Assembly (NCBI RefSeq): GCF_030373545.1
Contig: NZ_JAUDCO010000010.1
Coordinates: forward strand, 1 to 50,331
DNA: 50,331 nt
Source of the DNA: Collinsella tanakaei
GTDB taxonomy: Bacteria; Actinomycetota; Coriobacteriia; Coriobacteriales; Coriobacteriaceae
Reading direction: 5' to 3'
Shown here: piece by piece, positions 16,531 to 25,039 of the stretch
How the letters are laid out: each line of letters starts with the position of its first letter
How positions within the stretch are numbered: the first letter of the stretch is position 1
Position numbers and translations under genes: made by a program
The notes under the pieces: model-generated
What the model saw: only the letters and a program-made list of their open reading frames with translations
Databases searched by the model: none
What the model was told of the DNA's origin: nothing

Positions 16531-17913
16531 ATGGGAAACGACACGTCCAACATACGCGCGCGCCGAAGCGCGACCAGGGCGATCGCCGTCCTGTTTTGGA
16601 TCGGCGTATGGCAGGCGGCGAGCATGGCGGTCGGCAGCGAGTTCATCCTCGCCGGCCCGCTCGATGCCGCCCGGGCGCTCGTGCGCCTTGTGCCCTCCCC
16701 CGCCTTCTGGGAGCACATCAGCTTTTCCAGCCTGCGCATCGTAGGCGGCACCATGGCGAGCTACGCCCTCGCCCTCGCGCTCGCCGCGCTCGCGTGGCGC
16801 AGCGCCGCCGCGCGCATCCTCATCTCCCCCGCGCTCACCGCCATCAAGAGCACACCGGTCGCCTGCGTGGTAGTCGTGCTGCTCATCTGGTTCGGCTCGA
16901 TGAACGTCAGCGCGATCGCCGTCTTCCTCATGGCGCTGCCGGGCGTGTACTTCTCGGTGCTCAAAGGTTTAGACGACCTCGATCCCAAGCTGGTCGAGCT
17001 CTTCGATATCCACCACGCGCGACGGGCGGTTCGACTGTGCGCTCTCATCTGGCCGGGTGTCCTTCCCTACCTCGTGGCGGCGAGCGAGACCGTGCTTTCC
17101 ATGAGCTGGAAGGCGGGCGTTGCCGCCGAGCTCATCGGCGTTCCCGACGGCTCGATCGGCGAGCGTATCTACCAGGCGAAGCTGCTGCTTGAGACGGCCG
17201 ACCTCTTTGCATGGACCATCGTGGTGGTCGCGATCGCCTGGGTCTTCGAGCGTGCCGCGCTCGCACTCATACGCGCCAGCTGGCCCGCCGCAGGCAGATG
17301 GGCCGCGCGGCGCGTCGCCGCGGAATCGGCTGCCCCGGCGGGCACTGCCGCCCTGCGCGCAAACGGGCTTGTTGTCGGATATCGCGGGCACGCCGCCTGC
17401 GCCGCCGTCGACCTCGACCTCACGCGTGGCGACAGCCTGTGCCTTATGGGGCCTTCCGGCGCGGGCAAGACCACGATTCTGTGCACGGTCTGCGGCCTTA
17501 CCCCTGCGCTTGGCGGCACGCTCACGGTGACCGACCGCACGCGCTGGGCGGCCGTATTCCAGGAGGCACGACTCGTTGACGATCTCACCGCCGTCGAAAA
17601 CGTCACCCTGTTCGCCGCTGCCGATGCGGATGTGCGCGGCCTGCTTTCCGAGCTTCTGCCCGAAGATGCACTCGAAGTGCCCGTCCGCGAGCTGTCGGGC
17701 GGACAGCGCCGACGCGTAGAGCTTGTCCGGGCGTTCGCCGCCCCGGCCGACATCGTGCTGCTTGACGAGCCGTTCGGCGGCCTCGACCGTGCGGCACACG
17801 ACGGCGCGCTCGCCTTTATCGTCCGTCACCGCAACGAGCGCATCCTGATCGTGAGCACCCATGACGAGGGGGACGCCGCCGCTCTCGCGGCACCGACCCT
17901 GCGCATCGGATAG
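16531..17913 (+). CDS. ABC transporter permease-ATPase fusion
   Basis: A 460-residue chain combining two components that are usually separate. Residues 1-250 form a NitT/TauT-type permease with about six hydrophobic helices and the coupling-loop region around VELFDIHHARRAVRLCALIWPGVLPYL. Residues 270-460 are an ABC ATPase with Walker A GPSGAGKT (307-314), Q-loop AVFQEARL (341-348), signature LSGGQ (388-392), Walker B IVLLDEP (408-414) and the switch histidine in STHDEGD. ATG at 16531 follows GGAAGGG. As a homodimer it would give the usual two permeases and two ATPases. It is presumably served by the upstream lipoprotein. The substrate is unknown. Confidence 0.9.
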   Translation: MGNDTSNIRARRSATRAIAVLFWIGVWQAASMAVGSEFILAGPLDAARALVRLVPSPAFWEHISFSSLRIVGGTMASYALALALAALAWRSAAARILISPALTAIKSTPVACVVVVLLIWFGSMNVSAIAVFLMALPGVYFSVLKGLDDLDPKLVELFDIHHARRAVRLCALIWPGVLPYLVAASETVLSMSWKAGVAAELIGVPDGSIGERIYQAKLLLETADLFAWTIVVVAIAWVFERAALALIRASWPAAGRWAARRVAAESAAPAGTAALRANGLVVGYRGHAACAAVDLDLTRGDSLCLMGPSGAGKTTILCTVCGLTPALGGTLTVTDRTRWAAVFQEARLVDDLTAVENVTLFAAADADVRGLLSELLPEDALEVPVRELSGGQRRRVELVRAFAAPADIVLLDEPFGGLDRAAHDGALAFIVRHRNERILIVSTHDEGDAAALAAPTLRIG

Positions 17914-17946
17914 CGCTGATGCCGCGCCGTCCTCGTGGGACGGGCC

Positions 17947-18612
17947 TTATTCCGCGCGAATCGGATCGTAGCGCCAGATCGTGTAGGTCTGCGGATGCGC
18001 GTAGACACGCACGGTGCACCCGGACGGCAGACGGTGATCTTGGATGCTCCCCTGCCTGATTACCTGCCAGCCGCTTCGCCCCAGATAGGCGAAGCGCTCG
18101 CCGTTGTCCGACATGTGCACGACCGTGACCGCCTGGCGCGCCTGGCGCTCGAGCCGATCCAGAAAGCGCGTGAGCACTGCGGTGTCGAAGGGGTTGAACA
18201 GGTAGAAATGCGTATACGGAGCGAGCTGCTCATCCAGCACGCTGCCGCATCTGACCTCGAGCTGTGGATACGCCGATGCCCATGAGGCGGCCTCGCGGGC
18301 AAGCTCCGAATCGGGCTCGAGGCCCGTCACCCGCGCCGGGCAGCCGATGTCCGCGCAATAGGCGAGCACACGCCCGCGTGCACACCCGACGTCGAGCAGG
18401 TGCGACTGGGCATCGAGGCCGATTGTGGGCAGCAGCTTCTCGAGCACGAAGTAGGGCGTCGCGGTGGGATCATGGGCGCCCATGCCGGCAAGAGCCGTCG
18501 CATCGTCGCAGGCAAGCGACCTGCCGCAGATGGCCCGGTCGCGTTCCTCGTCATCAGCGAGCAGGTCCGCCCTGGTGCAGCCTCCCTTGGATGCGCGTCT
18601 ATTGTCTGCCAT
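17947..18612 (-). CDS. Class I SAM-dependent methyltransferase
   Basis: A protein of about 221 residues with the SAM-binding motif HLLDVGCARGRVLAYC, an acidic residue after the second strand (GLEPDSELA) and a motif IV region YLFNPFD. The NPFD sequence resembles the NPPY/NPF motif of enzymes that methylate amino groups, but the substrate is not evident. I chose the ATG at 18612, preceded by GAGAGG at proper spacing; an ATG six bases earlier would abut the ribosome site. A LexA-like box lies about 55 bases upstream, between this gene and the divergent small peptide, so it may also be SOS-controlled. Confidence 0.75.
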   Translation of the reverse strand: MADNRRASKGGCTRADLLADDEERDRAICGRSLACDDATALAGMGAHDPTATPYFVLEKLLPTIGLDAQSHLLDVGCARGRVLAYCADIGCPARVTGLEPDSELAREAASWASAYPQLEVRCGSVLDEQLAPYTHFYLFNPFDTAVLTRFLDRLERQARQAVTVVHMSDNGERFAYLGRSGWQVIRQGSIQDHRLPSGCTVRVYAHPQTYTIWRYDPIRAE

Positions 18613-18664
18613 AGCCATCCTCTCGCATGCCGTCATCCGTCGATGGAAAAGGCGCCCCACGTAT

Positions 18665-18693
18665 AGAACATATGTTCTCTTTTGTGCTATCAT
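18665..18693 (+). promoter_or_regulatory. LexA-like (SOS) box within the promoter of the 27-residue peptide
   Basis: AGAACATATGTTCT (18665-18678) is a perfect palindrome with the core GAACATATGTTC of the Gram-positive SOS box. AGAACA could serve as -35 and TATCAT (18688-18693) as -10, 17 bases apart, so the box overlaps the promoter. It may also control the divergent methyltransferase. Confidence 0.75.
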
Positions 18694-18749
18694 ACCACCA
18701 TTGAGCGGACGGTGCCCTCCGAATCTCGCAGGGAGAAAGGAGGGGTCCC

Positions 18750-18833
18750 ATGCTCAGGAACCTCACCTGGCTGCTGCTTGCGGCAGCCGCGCTGCTGGCG
18801 CACGTGACGATTCTGGCGCTCATCGTCAGATAG
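18750..18833 (+). CDS. SOS-controlled 27-residue hydrophobic membrane peptide
   Basis: A short open frame beginning MLRNLTWLLL and ending ILALIVR, with a near-continuous hydrophobic stretch (residues 7-26) flanked by arginines, as expected for one membrane helix. The ribosome site AAAGGAGG is excellent and correctly spaced. A LexA-like box overlaps its promoter. Size, charge pattern and SOS control resemble TisB of E. coli (29 residues, a depolarising toxin) and SidA of Caulobacter (29 residues, a division inhibitor); sequence homology is not claimed. A structured RNA region follows directly. It is a real gene candidate that annotation pipelines would skip because of its length. Confidence 0.65.
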   Translation: MLRNLTWLLLAAAALLAHVTILALIVR

Positions 18834-18836
18834 CCG

Positions 18837-18945
18837 TTTGTGGGTGAGCCCTGAAAACGGGAACAGCCGCCTCTGGCTAGGCGGCTGTTCTGTGCGGGCT
18901 TAACCCACAAAACCCATCTAGCAGGAGGGCTTGAAACCTTCTGCT
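18837..18945. ncRNA. Structured RNA region downstream of the SOS peptide
   Basis: Three nested stems form one long hairpin: TTTGTGGGT/ACCCACAAA (18837-18845/18903-18911), AGCCC/GGGCT, and the perfect 11-bp GAACAGCCGCC/GGCGGCTGTTC (18861-18871/18880-18890). A second hairpin AGCAGGAGG/CCTTCTGCT (18920-18928/18937-18945) follows. An alternative CCGTTT/AAACGG pairing overlaps the outer stem. There is no clear T-tract, so it is not a plain terminator. It could be a 3' UTR structure or a regulatory RNA on either strand. Confidence 0.5.
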
Positions 18946-19008
18946 CGTACTGAGTATACCCTTTTCGCATCCCTGCGTGCGCGGGTATCACCGGGGCAGG
19001 GCGCCCTT

Positions 19009-19037
19009 TTGCGGCGCCCTCGCCGGCGCGGCATAAT
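19009..19037 (+). promoter_or_regulatory. Candidate helicase promoter
   Basis: TTGCGG (19009-19014) and CATAAT (19032-19037) are 17 bases apart, 45 bases ahead of the helicase GTG. The -35 partly lies in the loop of a perfect 8-bp hairpin (AGGGCGCC/GGCGCCCT, 18998-19020), which might act as an operator. Confidence 0.4.
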
Positions 19038-19082
19038 CGAAGGGCTTCGACACGAAATGTATGGGACGAGAGGAGGAACGAC

Positions 19083-21512
19083 GTGGGGGTTTTCGACCGA
19101 TATGCACCGTTCGTGCAGGACTTCATCTACAGCCATGATTGGGAGAGCCTGCGGTCCATCCAGGTGGCCGCGGCCGACGCCATCTTCAACACCGATGAGA
19201 ACGTCTTGCTCACCGCTCAGACCGCATCGGGCAAGACCGAAGCGGCGTTCTTCCCCATCCTCACCCTGTTTGACGAGGACCCGCCCGCAAGCGTCGGCGC
19301 GCTGTACATCGGTCCGCTGAAAGCGCTCATCAACGACCAGTTCTACCGCCTCAACGACCTGTGCGAGGAGGCCCATATCCCGGTGTGGCACTGGCATGGG
19401 GACGTCGCGGCGTCGCACAAGCGCAAGCTGCTCAAAGAGCCCTCGGGCATCCTGCAGATCACGCCGGAATCGCTTGAAGCGCTCCTGCTCCACAAGCATG
19501 CCGCCATTGGACGGCTGTTCGGCGATCTGCGCTTCGTGGTCATCGACGAGGTGCACTCGCTGCTGCGCGGCGACCGCGGCGGCCAGACGCTCTGCCTGAT
19601 CGAGCGCCTGTCGCGCATGGCGGGCGTCAACCCGCGCCGCATCGGCCTTTCCGCCACCATCGGCGACCCCGAGCGGACCGGAGCGTTCCTGTCGGCAGGC
19701 ACCGGGCGCGGCTGCATCATCCCCCGCTTCGAGGAGCCGCGTCGCACCTGGCGGCTGTCGATGGAACATTTCTACATCACCGGACCGCAAGCGACCGAGC
19801 GTGCCCGCCAGGACGCGTCGCCGCTCGAAGCCGAGGTGGTGAGCTGCGAGCGACTCGGCGCCGGCGCACCCTCGCTCGACGACCTGCTCGCCAACGCCAC
19901 CAGCCCGAACTCCGATGCCGTGTTGGCCAAGTGCGACCAAGCAGCACAGGGACCATCGTTCGCACAGGGAGCCGCGAGCGAACCTTCCGACGAGATCGGC
20001 ATACCGCCCGTCGCGGAGACGGAACTCATGGTGGCCACCGACACCGCGCCCGCCGATGCGGATCCCGGACTCGGCTACATCTTCGAGCACACGCGCGGCC
20101 GCAAGTGCCTCGTGTTCGTCAACTCGCGTGAGGAGGCCGAGGGCGTCTGTACCATCCTGCGTCAGTACTGCGAGGCGAACCACGAGCCCGACCGCTTCCT
20201 CATCCACCACGGCAACCTCTCCGCCTCGTACCGCGAGACCGCAGAGGAGATCATGCGCGACGAGGAGCTCGCGCTCACGACCGTCACCACCGCCACGCTC
20301 GAGCTCGGCATCGATATCGGCCGTCTCGAGCGGGCGTTCCAGATCGATGCGCCGTTTACCGTCTCGTCGTTTCTGCAGCGTATGGGCCGCACGGGCCGCC
20401 GCGACCTGCCGCCCGAGATGCACTTCGTCATGCGCGAGGAACAGCCCGAACCGCGTTCGATGCTTCCTGAGACCATCCCCTGGAAGCTGTTGCAGGGCAT
20501 CGCCCTCGTGCAGCTCTACCGCGAGGAGAAGTGGGTTGAGCCCCCGCAGCTCGATCGGCTCCCCTACAGCCTGCTCTACCATCAGGTCATGGCAACGCTT
20601 GCGAGCTGCGGCGAGCTCACGCCCGCCGAGCTTGCCGGCCGCGTGCTCACCCTGTCGTACTTCCATCGCGTGAGCGCCGACGACCTGCGCGTCCTGCTGC
20701 GCTATCTCATCGAGACCGACCATATCGAGCAGACCGAGGGCGGCGGGCTCATCGTCGGCATCGCCGGCGAGCGCATCACCAACTCGTTCAAGTTCTACGC
20801 TGTGTTCCAGGAAAACGAGGAGTTCACGGTGCGCTCCGAGTCCGCCGAGCTCGGCACCATCGTGAACCCGCCGCCCGCCGGCGAGCGCATCGCCATCGCC
20901 GGCCATTGCTGGATCGTCGAGGAGGTGGACTGGAAGCGCCACCTGGTCTACTGCACGCAGGTGAAAGGACGCGTGCCGGCCTACTTCGGCGACTGCCCGG
21001 GAGACATCAACACCCGCGTGCTCGAGCGCATGCGCCAAGCGCTCACCGAGAGCTGCGGCTACCCCTATCTCATGGCCAACGCGCGGGCGCGCTTGCGCCA
21101 GGCGCGCCACGTGGCGGCCAACGCCCACCTCACCGACCGTCCCCTCATCAACCTGGGGGGCGACACGTGGGCACTCGTGCCGTGGCTGGGAAGCTATGCG
21201 TTTTTGGCCCTCGAGCGCCTGCTCAAGATCAAATGCGCGGCCGAACTCGGCCTGAAGGGCCTCGACCCTTCGCGCCCCTACTTCATGCAATTCCGCATGA
21301 AGGCCGACGAGTCCACGTTCTATCAGGTCGTCTGCTCCGAGGCGCAGGTCGACTTCGATCCGCTCGATCTGGTCTATCCCGGCGAGGTGCCCTACTTCGA
21401 TAAGTACGACGAGATGCTCCCCGCCGAGCTCGTGCGCAAGGGCTTCGCCGAGGGCGTGTTGGACATCGAGGGCATGCGCGAGCGCGTGAGCTCGTGGGAG
21501 ATGTTCATCTGA
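19083..21512 (+). CDS. Lhr/BrxH-like DEAD/DEAH superfamily-2 helicase
   Basis: An 809-residue ATP-dependent helicase. Motif I is TASGKTEAAF (K51), motif II DEVH (155-158), motif III SAT (190-192), and motif VI QRMGRTGRR lies near 430-438. A C-terminal beta-rich module (ENEEFTVRSESAELGTIV; FGDCPGDINTRVL) is typical of Lhr-type and BREX-associated helicases. An insert of about 70 residues between the two RecA lobes is low in conserved features. GTG at 19083 follows AGAGGAGG. The TerB and BrxD-like genes that usually accompany such helicases lie at 10.2-13.2 kb. The SOS peptide lies just upstream on the same strand, so read-through SOS induction is possible. Confidence 0.88.
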   Translation: MGVFDRYAPFVQDFIYSHDWESLRSIQVAAADAIFNTDENVLLTAQTASGKTEAAFFPILTLFDEDPPASVGALYIGPLKALINDQFYRLNDLCEEAHIPVWHWHGDVAASHKRKLLKEPSGILQITPESLEALLLHKHAAIGRLFGDLRFVVIDEVHSLLRGDRGGQTLCLIERLSRMAGVNPRRIGLSATIGDPERTGAFLSAGTGRGCIIPRFEEPRRTWRLSMEHFYITGPQATERARQDASPLEAEVVSCERLGAGAPSLDDLLANATSPNSDAVLAKCDQAAQGPSFAQGAASEPSDEIGIPPVAETELMVATDTAPADADPGLGYIFEHTRGRKCLVFVNSREEAEGVCTILRQYCEANHEPDRFLIHHGNLSASYRETAEEIMRDEELALTTVTTATLELGIDIGRLERAFQIDAPFTVSSFLQRMGRTGRRDLPPEMHFVMREEQPEPRSMLPETIPWKLLQGIALVQLYREEKWVEPPQLDRLPYSLLYHQVMATLASCGELTPAELAGRVLTLSYFHRVSADDLRVLLRYLIETDHIEQTEGGGLIVGIAGERITNSFKFYAVFQENEEFTVRSESAELGTIVNPPPAGERIAIAGHCWIVEEVDWKRHLVYCTQVKGRVPAYFGDCPGDINTRVLERMRQALTESCGYPYLMANARARLRQARHVAANAHLTDRPLINLGGDTWALVPWLGSYAFLALERLLKIKCAAELGLKGLDPSRPYFMQFRMKADESTFYQVVCSEAQVDFDPLDLVYPGEVPYFDKYDEMLPAELVRKGFAEGVLDIEGMRERVSSWEMFI

Positions 21513-21525
21513 TCGCGCCGCCGCG

Positions 21526-22791
21526 TTACAGCTCGCCGTACAGCACGCACGCGTCCGGGTCGTAGGCGTCTCCGAGCACCTTCGCCGCCAGGTCCCGGCA
21601 GTACGCGACGTCAAAATCGCCGCAGCCGTCGGCGAGCCTCACGACGTTTTTCTTGGCGAGCTCGTCGGTGTAGTCGGACAGGCGGTACACGCTCATCGTG
21701 ACGTCCCACGCGCGATGGGTCACCAGCGGCGTCATCGAGTACGAGACCACGCGCGACCCCGACGAGGTCTTCTCGAAGGTGAGCTTCGCCATGCCTCCGA
21801 CCATGCGCGGCTTGTCGATCTGGCTGGAGATGTAGTTGCCGAGCGACCAGAAGACCGGAATGCGCTTGCCGCCCGCGTCCTCGAGTACCTCCACAGGCTG
21901 GATAACATGGGGGTGCGTCCCGATGATCGCGTCGACACCGGCCTCGACCAGCACATCGGCCCACTTGTATTCCGTGGGATGCGGCTCGTGGACGTACTCC
22001 TCACCCCAATGGGGGCAGGCGACCACGATGTCGGCTCCCGCCTCGCGCATGCGTGCGACGTCGTCGGCGACATCGCAGTTCTCGAAGATGCTGATGCACC
22101 ACGTTTTGTCGGACGGCGGGTATTGCCCGTTGGTGAACGCCGTGTAGGAGAGGATGCCCACCTTGATGCCGTTGCGCTCAATGATCTTGGGCGTGCGCGC
22201 GACCTCTTTGGTGTCGGCGATGCCCGGAACGAGCACCTCGGGATGCTTTGAGCGCCAATAGTCGAGCGTCCAGCAGATACCCTCGTAACCATGATCGAGC
22301 GAATGGTTTGTCGCCGAGATGGCTACGTCCACGCCCGCCTTGACCTCGGCATCTCCCAGTTCCTGCGGGCTGTTGAAATGCGGGAAATCCTCGAGCCCGT
22401 GCTCGGTGCCGCCCAGAATCGTCTCCTGGTTGACCATGGCGATGTCGGCGCCGGAGAACTCATCGCTCAGATTGGCAAAGAAGTGGTCGTAGTTGAGGGT
22501 GCCGTCCTCGCGCTCGCCGCTCTTCCAGACCGCGGTGTGAATGAGCATGTCGCCCACCATCATGAGCGTAGCCGTCTTGACCGGGGGCGCGCTGTCATAG
22601 ACGGTCGGCAGGGTTGACTCGATCTTGTCGGATCCCGCACTGCTGCTGAAAGGGGCAAGGCCGCCGGGGGCGCATCCCGGAAGCGCGGCGGCGCCGGCAA
22701 GGAGCGAACAGGCAAAGGCGCGGCGGGATATGGACACCGGCGGACGGCGCTCGCCATCGCGACGTGTCGTATCGCCCTGTCCTCGTTCCAT
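21526..22791 (-). CDS. CapA-family (poly-gamma-glutamate-type) metallophosphoesterase lipoprotein
   Basis: A 421-residue exported protein with a TAT motif (SRRAFACSLLAG, RR at 23-24) and lipobox LPGC (C40). The CapA/PGA_cap domain follows: VGDMLIH (GD at 80-81), NQETILGG (N121), ATNHSLDHG, CPHWGEEY and GTHPHVIQP, the metal-ligand motifs of the calcineurin-like fold. The family takes part in polyglutamate capsule synthesis or remodelling in Bacillus, but many gut homologues stand alone with unknown function, as this one does: no capB/capC genes are near. ATG at 22791 follows GAGGAG. Confidence 0.88.
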   Translation of the reverse strand: MERGQGDTTRRDGERRPPVSISRRAFACSLLAGAAALPGCAPGGLAPFSSSAGSDKIESTLPTVYDSAPPVKTATLMMVGDMLIHTAVWKSGEREDGTLNYDHFFANLSDEFSGADIAMVNQETILGGTEHGLEDFPHFNSPQELGDAEVKAGVDVAISATNHSLDHGYEGICWTLDYWRSKHPEVLVPGIADTKEVARTPKIIERNGIKVGILSYTAFTNGQYPPSDKTWCISIFENCDVADDVARMREAGADIVVACPHWGEEYVHEPHPTEYKWADVLVEAGVDAIIGTHPHVIQPVEVLEDAGGKRIPVFWSLGNYISSQIDKPRMVGGMAKLTFEKTSSGSRVVSYSMTPLVTHRAWDVTMSVYRLSDYTDELAKKNVVRLADGCGDFDVAYCRDLAAKVLGDAYDPDACVLYGEL

Positions 22792-22860
22792 CGTGCAGCT
22801 CCTCACCTTGCATGCGGCTGTTCCCATGATAGCAGCTGGCGGCAATGTTCCCGCACGCAA

Positions 22861-22895
22861 AGCGGGCGCGCGCCGGTTGCTGGCGCGCGCCCGCT
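22861..22895 (-). terminator. Terminator-like hairpin after the flavoenzyme gene
   Basis: A perfect 14-bp stem, AGCGGGCGCGCGCC with its complement, around a 7-base loop. Only TTTGCG follows on the minus strand, so its strength as an intrinsic terminator is uncertain. Confidence 0.5.
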
Positions 22896-22917
22896 CGCAG
22901 GGAGTGGCTGTCCGTCC

Positions 22918-24981
22918 TTACAGCGCGACGGCCGTCTCGTAGGCGGTCCAGATCGCCTCCATGACGTTGGCGGGACGGATCGCGTCGCCGATCAGATGCA
23001 GGTGCGCGGCATCAACCATCTTGGCCAGCTGATCGTACAGCTCCTGGCTGGCCGTGTACCCGACGCACGCGACGATGTGGTCGGCCGGGACCTTGTGCAT
23101 GAGCTTTTCGCCCTGCGGACCGAGCGCGAACATGCGCTTGGCACGGTTTGCGCAGTTGGGATAGTTCTTCTCGGTCTCCTCGACGTAGGCCACGCCGTCC
23201 TCGTACTTCTGCACGACGGCGTTCTTGATGACGCGCACATGGTAGTAGTCAAGCAGGTCCATGAGCATGTTGTAGTTGGCCGCCGCCAGGCCGAAGGTGT
23301 TCAGGATCGTCTCGGTCATCTCGACGATGGTGACGTGCTTGCCCTTGCGGCCCAGGTCGTAGGCAATCTCGCAGCCGGTCAGACCGCCGCCCACGATGAC
23401 GACGTTGTCGCCCTCGAACTCGTCGTGCGCCGACAGCGTATCGATCGCGTAAGTGACGTTCGGGCTGTCGAACCCGGGCGTATCGAGGCGGCGCTCGGTG
23501 GCGCCGGTCGCCACGTAGACCTCATCGTAGCCCGCGACCATGTCGGCCGTGGCCTCGGTGTTCAGGTGCACGTTCACGCCCAGATCGGCCATCTGCTTCT
23601 TGTACCACGCGAGCAGCCTGCGGTCGTCCTCCTTGAAGTCGAGGGAGGCCGCCCAGACGAAGACGCCGCCCAGCTCGCCGGTCTTCTCGAACAGGTCGAC
23701 CGTGTGCCCGCGCAGGGCGCTCACGCGCGCGGCCTCCATGCCGCCCAGGCCGCCGCCCACCACGGCGACGCGCTTGACGGTCTCGGCGGGCGTGATGGCC
23801 ATGCTCTTCTCGCGACCGCACGCGGGGTTGACCGCGCAGCTGATGTCCTTGTGCTGGAAGATGCGCGACAGGCACCCCTGATGGCAGGAGATGCACGGGC
23901 GGATGTCGTCGAGCCTACCCTCGCGGAACTTGTTGGCGATCTCGGGGTCGGCGAGCTGCGGGCGACCCATGCCCATCATGTCGATCTTGCCCTCGGCGAT
24001 GACCTTCTCGGCAAGATCGGGGTCGTCGAAGCGGCCGGCGCACACCACGGGGATGTCCACGACCTCCTTGACCTTCATGACGTCGTCCAGGTTGCACGCC
24101 TTGGGCATGTAGACCGGCGGATGCGGCCAGTACCAGGAGTCGTAGGAGCCGTTGTCGCAGTTGAGCATGGCATAGCCGTAGCTCTCGAGCAGGCGCGCCA
24201 TCTCGAGGCTCTCCTCCAGATCGCGGCCGACCTCGACGAACTCCTCACCGGGCAGCGCACCGCGGTTGAAGTCCTTGACGTAGCTGCGTACGCTGTAGCG
24301 CAGCGACACGGGGAAGTCGTCGCCGCACTGCTCGTGGATGGCCTCGACGATCTCGCGGGCGAAGCGCAGGCGGTTCTCCAAACTGCCGCCGTACTCGTCG
24401 GTGCGGCGGTTGTAGAACGAGATGGCGAACTGGTCGAGCAGGTAGCCCTCGTGCACGGCGTGGATCTCGACGCCGTCGCCGCCGGCGCGCTTGACGAGCG
24501 ACGCCGCCGTGGCGAAGTTGCGCACGTAGGCGTGGATCTCGTCTTTGGTGATGCCGCGGTTGGTGATGGTGGGATCCCACACGTTCTGGATGGGCGCGGG
24601 CGCCGGTAGCGTGTCGGTGGGCGCGTCGCCCTCGAACCAGGCCGCGCGGCCGGTCATGGCCGTGAGCTGGATGAAGATGCGCGAGCCCTGCTCGTGGATG
24701 CCGTTGGTGAGGTAGCTGAGCTTCTCGACGTACTCGTCCGGGAAGTTCACCGGGTTCATACCGGGCAGCGGGATGATGGGCACGAGGCCCGTGATGATGA
24801 GGCCCGTGCCGCCTTTGGCGCGCTCGATGTAGTAGTCGGCGCCGTCCTTGGTGTAGGCACCCGTCTTGAGGTCCATGAGGCGCGGTGAGAACACGCCCAT
24901 GGGCATCATGGCGATGCGGTTGGGCACCTCGACGTTGCCGATCTTGATGGGGCTGAACAGGTTCGGATAGTGAGTTGACAT
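22918..24981 (-). CDS. NADH:flavin oxidoreductase / 2-enoate reductase-type flavoenzyme (BaiCD/FadH-like)
   Basis: A 687-residue enzyme with three modules. The first is an old-yellow-enzyme FMN barrel (1-370), with HAVHEGYLLDQFAISFYNRR and DEYGGSLENRLRF. A 4Fe-4S cluster motif follows (CISCHQGC...C, four cysteines). The third is an FAD/NAD(P)-binding half with AVVGGGLGGMEAA and VIVGGGLTGCEIA. Relatives include 2,4-dienoyl-CoA reductase, clostridial enoate reductases and the bile-acid enzymes BaiCD/BaiH. The substrate is unknown; reduction of an activated C=C bond is the family reaction. ATG at 24981 follows AAAGGGAG. It is divergent from a TetR gene with a long palindrome between, so a ligand-released repressor probably controls it. 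Confidence 0.9.
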   Translation of the reverse strand: MSTHYPNLFSPIKIGNVEVPNRIAMMPMGVFSPRLMDLKTGAYTKDGADYYIERAKGGTGLIITGLVPIIPLPGMNPVNFPDEYVEKLSYLTNGIHEQGSRIFIQLTAMTGRAAWFEGDAPTDTLPAPAPIQNVWDPTITNRGITKDEIHAYVRNFATAASLVKRAGGDGVEIHAVHEGYLLDQFAISFYNRRTDEYGGSLENRLRFAREIVEAIHEQCGDDFPVSLRYSVRSYVKDFNRGALPGEEFVEVGRDLEESLEMARLLESYGYAMLNCDNGSYDSWYWPHPPVYMPKACNLDDVMKVKEVVDIPVVCAGRFDDPDLAEKVIAEGKIDMMGMGRPQLADPEIANKFREGRLDDIRPCISCHQGCLSRIFQHKDISCAVNPACGREKSMAITPAETVKRVAVVGGGLGGMEAARVSALRGHTVDLFEKTGELGGVFVWAASLDFKEDDRRLLAWYKKQMADLGVNVHLNTEATADMVAGYDEVYVATGATERRLDTPGFDSPNVTYAIDTLSAHDEFEGDNVVIVGGGLTGCEIAYDLGRKGKHVTIVEMTETILNTFGLAAANYNMLMDLLDYYHVRVIKNAVVQKYEDGVAYVEETEKNYPNCANRAKRMFALGPQGEKLMHKVPADHIVACVGYTASQELYDQLAKMVDAAHLHLIGDAIRPANVMEAIWTAYETAVAL

Positions 24982-25039
24982 AGGGTCTCCCTTTCCATGC
25001 GATGGAATCCGATACCCCGCATGGTACCCGCGCGGCATG

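Noticed and set aside
17927-17950. CCGTCC/GGACGG hairpin between the transporter fusion and the methyltransferase genes
   Set aside because: The stem is only 6 bp and the following bases (GCCTTATT) are a weak T-tract; it may help convergent termination but is not strong enough to annotate.
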